A stretch of 64,000 nt of DNA from Apoderus coryli (lineage: Eukaryota; Arthropoda; Insecta; Coleoptera; Attelabidae), in the NCBI GenBank assembly GCA_911728435.2, contig OU452200.1, positions 2,013,130 through 2,077,129 on the forward strand, read 5' to 3'. This document shows positions 58,216 to 64,000 of this stretch, one piece after another. How positions within the stretch are numbered: the first letter of the stretch is position 1; every line of letters begins with the position of its first letter. The translations under genes and the position numbers were made by a program. The notes under the pieces are model-generated. The model did no database searches and was not told the origin of the DNA. It worked only from the letters and a program-made list of their open reading frames with translations.

Positions 58216-59290
58216 CAGGTTGGCTCATAATGCAGTGACGGCATTCAACTTCCTTATTTTAAATAGCACCCTGTATATATATATATATATACAGGGTGTC
58301 CTACGGTGGCAACACATTAGATTATTTCAGAAACTACTTCGAATTGAATTTTGAAAATTTCAGTGTCTATATTGTCATATATGATCTACTCAAATAATAT
58401 AATAGCAACGGCATAGCACTTCCGGTTATACCGGAAGTTGATGGCAACTTTGTTATGTTAAATGGAACACCCTATATATTTTTACATTTCTGGATTCTAA
58501 ATAAGATTTCAGACATATTTCATGTATCATGCCCTATACCTAACGTGAGTGGTTTTTGACTTATATCAAGATTTATATCAAAATTGACAATTTAGGGCTC
58601 CATAAGAATTCCGTTTTCTCCTTGTAAATCAGTATTTAATAATTATTTTGCAGATATTTTCTTATCAGGTGGGATCTTCTTTTTCGAATTGACAAGACAT
58701 TTTCTGATTAGTTTATACAGGGTGGTCAAAAAATTATATTGGAAACGGTTCAAGAAAAACAGTTGAAAGTCAATTTTTTCAAATGGAATGGGCATATTAT
58801 TATTATTTTATCTTCCTTAGCATTAAAAAATAATGCAATTTTGTAATAGGTTCCTCTAGTACAGCGGCCAAATATTGCATTTCAACATGATGGTGCACCT
58901 GCCCGTTATTTTCGAAATGTTTAAGAGATATTAAATCGACGTTTTCTCAACCAATGGATCGATCGTGGAGGACCTATTTCTTGACCTCCTAGGTCCCCGG
59001 ATCTCAATTTAATAGACTTTTGGCTTTGGGGTTATCTGAAAAATATGGTTTACCATGTCCTACCCAACAGTGACGATGATGTTATTGTTCGCATTTATGG
59101 AGCTTTAGCACAAATTACAAACGAAGCAATAGGCCGTGTAGAAAACAATTATTGAATAAAATAGTGAGGATTTCGAACACTTGCCTTTGTAAATTGAAAT
59201 GTTTTTGTTTTATTATGTGTTTAGTTAATAAATAATTTAGTTTAGTTTTAGTTCATAAATAATGCCGTCACTGCAATATGAGCCACCCTG
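58216..59290 (+). mobile_element. decayed DD41D mariner inside the foldback
   Basis: Ends CAGGTTGGCTCATAATGCAG (58216) and CTGCAATATGAGCCACCCTG (ending 59290), TA-bordered, with GTGACGGCATT continuing on both sides. The transposase C-terminal half (about 58880-59150) reads F-Q-H-D-G-A-P-A-R-Y, W-I-D-R-G-G-P and R-S-P-D-L-N-L-I-D-F-W-L-W-G-Y-L-K with two stops; 41 residues separate the two Asp. The N-terminal half is replaced by other repeats. Confidence 0.75.
58257..58735. mobile_element. TACAGGGTG-type element(s) inserted in the mariner
   Basis: ACCCTGTATATATATATATATATACAGGGTG (58265-58295 region) joins two inverted ends over a (TA)n run. The following element has the palindrome ACTTCCGGTTATACCGGAAGT at 58418-58438. 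A further end, TACAGGGTGGTC, lies at about 58717. Confidence 0.55.
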
Positions 59291-59335
59291 TATATGTACA
59301 AATAAATAAAAGCTCCAAGTTAACCCAACAAAAGT

Positions 59336-59700
59336 TTAATAATAATAATAAAAGACTTTATTGTAAAAATAAAATATTTTACAAAAGGCGAAGTTGAAGC
59401 TGCAGCTTCCTCACTTAACCTAACTAAAACTATAATGAAAGATTTACAAATCAATCATATAACACAAATCCTGCATTAACAATCAAATGAAAACAAATTT
59501 GATATGCAAATAAATATCATTCAATACAATACCACTCAAACGCTCAGTAATGCAATAATTAAAGAAAAATAAATTTAAAAAGAAAAGAATACATAAAAAT
59601 AAAAATCAAGCAGAACAAAAAGTTAGAAAAAAAAAAAAGAAATATAATATGTTAGTATGACATTAACAACTTATAATCCAAATCATAAACCTTTTTAAGT
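59336..59700 (-). pseudogene. LINE 3' end inserted in the right foldback arm
   Basis: On the minus strand the 3' UTR reads GGTTAAGTGAGGAAGCTGCA, then ACAATAAAGTCTTTTATTAT with a (TTA)n tail at 59336-59347. It matches 21705-21790 on the plus strand. No coding part remains. Confidence 0.7.
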
Positions 59701-59800
59701 AAGCAAGTCGGTTATTTTCTATTCTATTTAACTTTTTGTTGTACTGTTTATAATTTTTCAGATAAGGTAGTGGTCCCTCTTAAACGGACCACCCGGTACA

Positions 59801-60235
59801 TTTCTTAGGTAATAGACTAGATACAGTTAAACTAATTAAAGAAACAGATTTGTAAAAATAAATTAGAAATTGCTACACAAAAATATTGTGTTTACTCAAT
59901 GAAATTATAATTGAAAATATCGACAGGGTGGTCAAAATTTTTGTTGTTTCTTAAATTGGTCGATTTGTTTATGAATGGAAATGAAACAACGAAAATTTGC
60001 GTATTAATTTACTTTATCAACATGTGTTCAAAATTGTTTCGTGCGTTCTGAAGAAGTTCTTATGTAATGCCCAGAAAGATATCAATAATTCGTTGTCAAT
60101 TTTCGTTACTGCTTTTTTAATTGGAGACTGATCAAACAGTCTAAGTGACCCCGCGCAAAAAAAAACTAACGGATTTAAATATAGTGACCTAGCGAGCCAC
60201 TCTCTTTCTCTTTCTATGTTTACATAGAAAGAGAG
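59801..60235. other. unassigned spacer with CTTT-rich stretch
   Basis: CTCTCTTTCTCTTTCTATG and its complement CATAGAAAGAGAG (60200-60235) form a hairpin just before the RTE fragment. Confidence 0.45.
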
Positions 60236-60236
60236 T

Positions 60237-60490
60237 TATTAATAACAATTAAAAGCAGAAAACTTCAGTATCTCGGCCATGTGACTCGTGGACCAAGATA
60301 CGCCTTACTTCAATTGATAATGCAGGGAAGGATCCAAGGTACAAGAAGCGTGGGTAGAAGAAGGATATCCTGGTTGAGAAACTTGAGAGAGTGGTTTGGA
60401 TGTTCCTCGATAGAGCTTTTTAGAGCAGCTGCATCCAAAATAAAAATTGCCATTATGAACGCCAATCTTCGTAGCGGAGATGGCACCTAG
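60237..60490 (+). pseudogene. RTE-type LINE C-terminal fragment
   Basis: The open frame reads S-R-K-L-Q-Y-L-G-H-V, Q-L-I-M-Q-G-R-I-Q-G, G-R-R-R-I-S-W-L-R-N-L-R-E-W-F-G and I-A-I-M-N-A-N-L-R-S-G-D-G-T, then a stop at 60488-60490. This is the conserved C-terminal tail of insect RTE LINEs. A GA-rich tail follows (60491-60502). Everything upstream of the tail is missing. Confidence 0.8.
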
Positions 60491-60502
60491 AGAGAGAGAG
60501 AG

Positions 60503-61070
60503 CGAACCACTCCACTGAACCTCTTGTGCCGATCCATCTAAATACTGACGAACACCAAGAGAATAGTGAGGAGGATATTGGGATATCAACTCATTCCCAT
60601 TATACCGGTCACTATATGTTCAAGAATCGGGATTGCAATTGTAACATTTCTCTTGTTTAGCTTCTGTGGATGTTGAGTGTGACTTTATTAAAAAAAAAAT
60701 GGGTTTTCATTAGACCCATACTGAGAGTTATGATGATGAACACTCCCGCTCAGTAAAAACGAAACGTCAGGTCATCTGAAAAATGCTTTTAATGTTCGTT
60801 ATACGACTTATGACCGTAACTAGATAATTGCCTGGTACTTAATACATTGGATCGATATTGACGGGGCCAGCAGCAACTTACAAAGCAGAGTTTCCCAGCT
60901 ACTATTTCATTTCAGGAGTTTCTGTTTTTTTTTTCGCCACCGATCCTCTGTCCCTAAATTTGCAAATTAGTCGGTCCCTTCAAATTTTAAAATTAAATTT
61001 TGTTTAGTAGGCATTGATTTTGAAGATTACGCTAAAATTGGAATTAAATCACATTGACAAAAATATCATA
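60503..61070. other. unassigned spacer
   Basis: No supported feature. Confidence 0.35.
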
Positions 61071-61073
61071 ATA

Positions 61074-61643
61074 CAGGGTGATTGTTGGTCTATGGTACCT
61101 TAGAAGTTTCATGAGCAAAATGACAAATTTATAGAAATAACATGAGAAAGTTTAATGAAATCTATTCTGATTTTGTCCTCATCTAAAGTCACAGGCTTCG
61201 GTAAATATATTTTCGTTTTCAGTTTTGACCCATAATAATTGAATAAATTATTTTGTATCCGTGCAAACTTACTCTTGTTCATTTGAGTGATTATTTTCTC
61301 CTATTTTGCTAAGGTCCACCACCAACTACCTTCCAAAATTCAAGATTCTCTTTATTCACCCAACAAAATGACAATTATTTCCCGGAGACCTGTTTTGGAC
61401 CAAAAAAATTAAAAATAAATTATTTATACAAAAACAGTTCAAGATAGGTATAGAGAGTGTTAAAATAAAATAGTCCAAATTGATGGGGAATCCAAAAATA
61501 TAATAATATATAGAGTGTTCTATCTGAAAAAAGAAATTTGGTATCAATTTCCGGTATAACCGGAAGTCATACAAATAAGACAATATTATAGACTGATAGA
61601 TTGGGTTGACCTGAGTAATCACTTACATTTTCAAATCACCCTG
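61074..61643. mobile_element. TACAGGGTG-type MITE (570 bp)
   Basis: CAGGGTGATT (61074) and AATCACCCTG (ending 61643) are inverted and each borders TA. Near the right end lies the palindrome TTTCCGGTATAACCGGAAGT (61548-61567). Confidence 0.6.
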
Positions 61644-61645
61644 TA

Positions 61646-62665
61646 TGTACTATTAGTACCTACTCATTAACAACTCAAAACAAAGCACGATAGATGAAAA
61701 GGTATTATGTTATAATAACCGACGTAAACTGGGATGTTGAATTCGATTATTTAATAAAAAAATACGTGATTCCATATAAAAAGAAAAATAATTTAGGCCA
61801 TGTAGAAATTTGCCATTTGTAAAAATCAATTTTGGACACCCTGTATACTATAGACCGACAAAGTGGCAATAAGTCGAAAGAACAATCCCAGCTGCAGTGC
61901 TATTGCACTGAAAATATTTAACAGATCTACCTTATGTATTTTACTTCTCGTAAATCGATCGGCATACATCAATTATTCTAAAAAGTATTAGATAGTATTG
62001 TTTATTGATAGCTAAAACCTTTCTGCAAATTCTTAAAAATTATTTTAACACTTTATTAGGGTAGGTAATCGTCTAGACCATTTTTTTTGCGGATTTCATA
62101 AAATTTATTCCCATTGAACAACCCCGCCGGCTAGATTAAAATATTCGGACATAGACCAAACTCTATGTAAAAAAAATTGTGTAAAATCTTATCTACCAAT
62201 AAATATTGTTATATGGTTACCTATTGTAAAATTTATTATATACCTATCTCGATTATATATATAGTTGAAAGAATGTACCGATCTTTTGAACACCTGTATA
62301 GGTAGTTATGATCTATACCTTCTGTTATAATAAATGGTCGTAAATAGTAAAAGGGATGGTTTTATGACAGATAAGCAAGTGCGAAACCAAAGTGTTTCGG
62401 AATAATATTACCTATATAGAGCAAAATTACTAATCAGACCAATTCGTCGAATTTTTGTCTTAGTGTCATATAAATTATTTTTAAACTTTAAATAGGTACC
62501 TGGACGATACTAAAATTAGCTTGACCTTTGACCAGACCAACTTTTACCTAAGTATTATTCAATTTTTAATTCGAATTTGCAAAATACAGCCTTCCATAGC
62601 GATTTTTTAACCTTATTTATGCAATAACCCTCTTTTTACGACTTGCTCATGTTTAAACAAAAAAC
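61646..62665. other. unassigned spacer
   Basis: One CACCCTGTATAC end at about 61838-61849. Nothing else was recognised. Confidence 0.35.
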
Positions 62666-62670
62666 TACGG

Positions 62671-63471
62671 ATCAAAATACATCAGAATCCATGGCTAGAA
62701 TATTTTTTCTCACGAAATTTAGCCCTTCGTACGACTTTGAAAATGCTCACGGATCAGAAAACTCCAAAATTCTTTCCAAACATGATTAGAATTTGAGTGT
62801 CCAACTTAGGAAAGGCTCATTAGCATTGCAAATGCTACCTCTAGTACAGTAACTTGGGTATAAGAAGAGATCAATTCAGGAAACAAATATAAGTCTTTTT
62901 CTCATTTGTTTTCACTGTTTTTGGGATGCTGATTTCGATTTTTTACTTTGTCACCTCGAAAAAGTGATGCGTTTTAAAAAAATCTACAAAAATCTTTAAG
63001 CCTTGCTCATGTTTAAAAAAAATAATTTAATAAATCAGTTTATTTGCAGCTCTATAAAAAAAAATTATACAACTTATAATTTACGAATTAAATAATGGAG
63101 AACTACAAAATGAATTTAACTTCAGAATTGAATTAGACAGATCAAAATACATCGAAAACCGCATGGCTAGAATATTTTCCTTCTCGAAATTCAGCCTTTC
63201 GTACGAGTTTGAAAACTAACGCATCAGAAAACTCCAAAATTCTTTCCAAACATGATTAGAATTTGATTCTCCAACTTAGGAACGGTTCATTAGCATTGCA
63301 AATGCTACCTCTAGTACAGTAACTTGGGTATAAGAAGAGATCAATCCAGGAAATAAATATAGAAATCTTTTCCTCATTTGTTTTCACTGTTTTTTGGGAT
63401 GCTGAATTCGATTTTTAACTTTGCCACCACGAAAAAGTGATGCGTTTTAAAAAAATCTGCAAAAATCTTTA
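62671..63471. repeat. tandem direct duplication, ~470-bp offset
   Basis: 62671-62998 and 63141-63471 are near copies: both carry ATGGCTAGAATATTTT, CCAAACATGATTAGAATTTG, TAGCATTGCAAATGCTACCT and GAAAAAGTGATGCGTTTTAA. The ~140-bp linker differs. Confidence 0.9.
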
Positions 63472-63962
63472 AGAAAGCGCATTTTTAAGTTTTTTGCTTA
63501 TAGCTCGAAAAATATACTGTTTTGAAAAAACTTTCTATATACAAAAATGAACTTAACTAAATTATCTACAAATTATGTCCTTAAGGTTTTTTTGTTAGCC
63601 AAACAATTTTGCTGATAAAGCCCCTTGAATTGCAATAAAATGTTCATGGTTGGCAAAAAAAATCCTTTTTTGTAAGCGGTAAATGATCTTGGTACGAAAA
63701 AATATTTTACATAATATGACAAAATGTAGTGATGAAAACACCTTGTGGTTTAATAGTCTTAGCTTCAAATGGTGTTATACCAGCAGATGCTCCATCTGCT
63801 CTTGTTTTAACAAGGAAATTTTCCTGCGATACACTATTATGCCACAGAAGTTTCTTTCCACGGAATGTTTTTCGTTTGCCCTTCGCAAACACAAACAAAA
63901 TATTTTTAACAATGAAAAATACAGGGCCGTAAAAAAAACAAAGTTGTTGATGGCTTTTCAAA

Positions 63963-64000
63963 AACGAAACGTCGTAGTGAAAATTTGTAAACGCTATCTT
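63963..64000 (+). repeat. copy 3 of the three-copy dispersed repeat, cut by the window end
   Basis: AACGAAACGTCGTAGTGAAA and TTGTAAACGCTATCTT match 7738-7775 and the complement of 5597-5640. Confidence 0.7.

Larger units (their letters stand above)
58093..59796. mobile_element. outer foldback element of a nested cluster
   Basis: The ends CCGGGTGGCCCTTTAAGAGG (58093) and CCTCTTAAACGGACCACCCGG (complement, ending 59796) are TA-bordered. The ~120-bp arms pair through AACAGTACAACAAAAAGTTAA and CTTTTGTTGGGTTAACTTG. The right arm is split by a LINE end (59336-59700). A mariner-type element sits between the arms. Confidence 0.7.

Overview
The window looks like a piece of an AT-rich, transposon-loaded insect genome. 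The three genes that look intact are a secreted R&R-type cuticle protein, a THAP zinc-finger protein and a secreted GH20 chitin-type beta-N-acetylhexosaminidase. The repeats are typical insect ones: DD41D mariner relatives, TACAGGGTG-ended MITEs, Helentron-like elements with a CTGT microsatellite, and many 5'-truncated LINEs. A beetle or another large-genome insect would fit, but that is inference. No tRNA, rRNA, CRISPR array or prokaryotic feature was seen.

Layout: 1-2.9 kb holds transposase and LINE debris. 3.16-9.56 kb is a four-exon cuticle protein gene; its 8-codon first exon is split from the rest by a 4.8-kb intron full of repeats. 9.59-12.01 kb is a Helentron-like element with a ~530-bp higher-order repeat, starting just after the cuticle stop codon. 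12.8-16.6 kb is a nested cluster: a duplicated RNase H LINE, a P-type element with a THAP exon and 8-bp target duplication, and another LINE end inside it. 17-30 kb is MITEs, LINE fragments, a DD41D mariner remnant and a Crypton-like tyrosine recombinase remnant. 30.55-31.84 kb is a compact six-exon THAP gene. 32.02-39.72 kb is the hexosaminidase gene; its only visible coding intron contains a 4.4-kb hAT-type element (8-bp TSD, 15-bp perfect TIRs) filled with about 24 copies of a 174-bp satellite. 40-64 kb is mostly repeats: mariner remnants, a palindrome-rich tandem array, LINE pieces, an apparently intact DD41D transposon (52.37-54.46 kb) with ~360-bp TIRs inserted in a LINE reading frame, a nested foldback/mariner/LINE cluster (58.09-59.80 kb) and an RTE-type LINE tail.

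The cuticle protein and the hexosaminidase both belong to exoskeleton biology (chitin binding and chitin-oligomer turnover). Nothing here shows that they are co-regulated; the THAP gene lies only about 180 bp upstream of the hexosaminidase start codon on the same strand. Three hairpin motifs (26.7, 32.8 and 42.4 kb) resemble minimal hammerhead ribozyme cores, and their stems differ in sequence while keeping the pairing.
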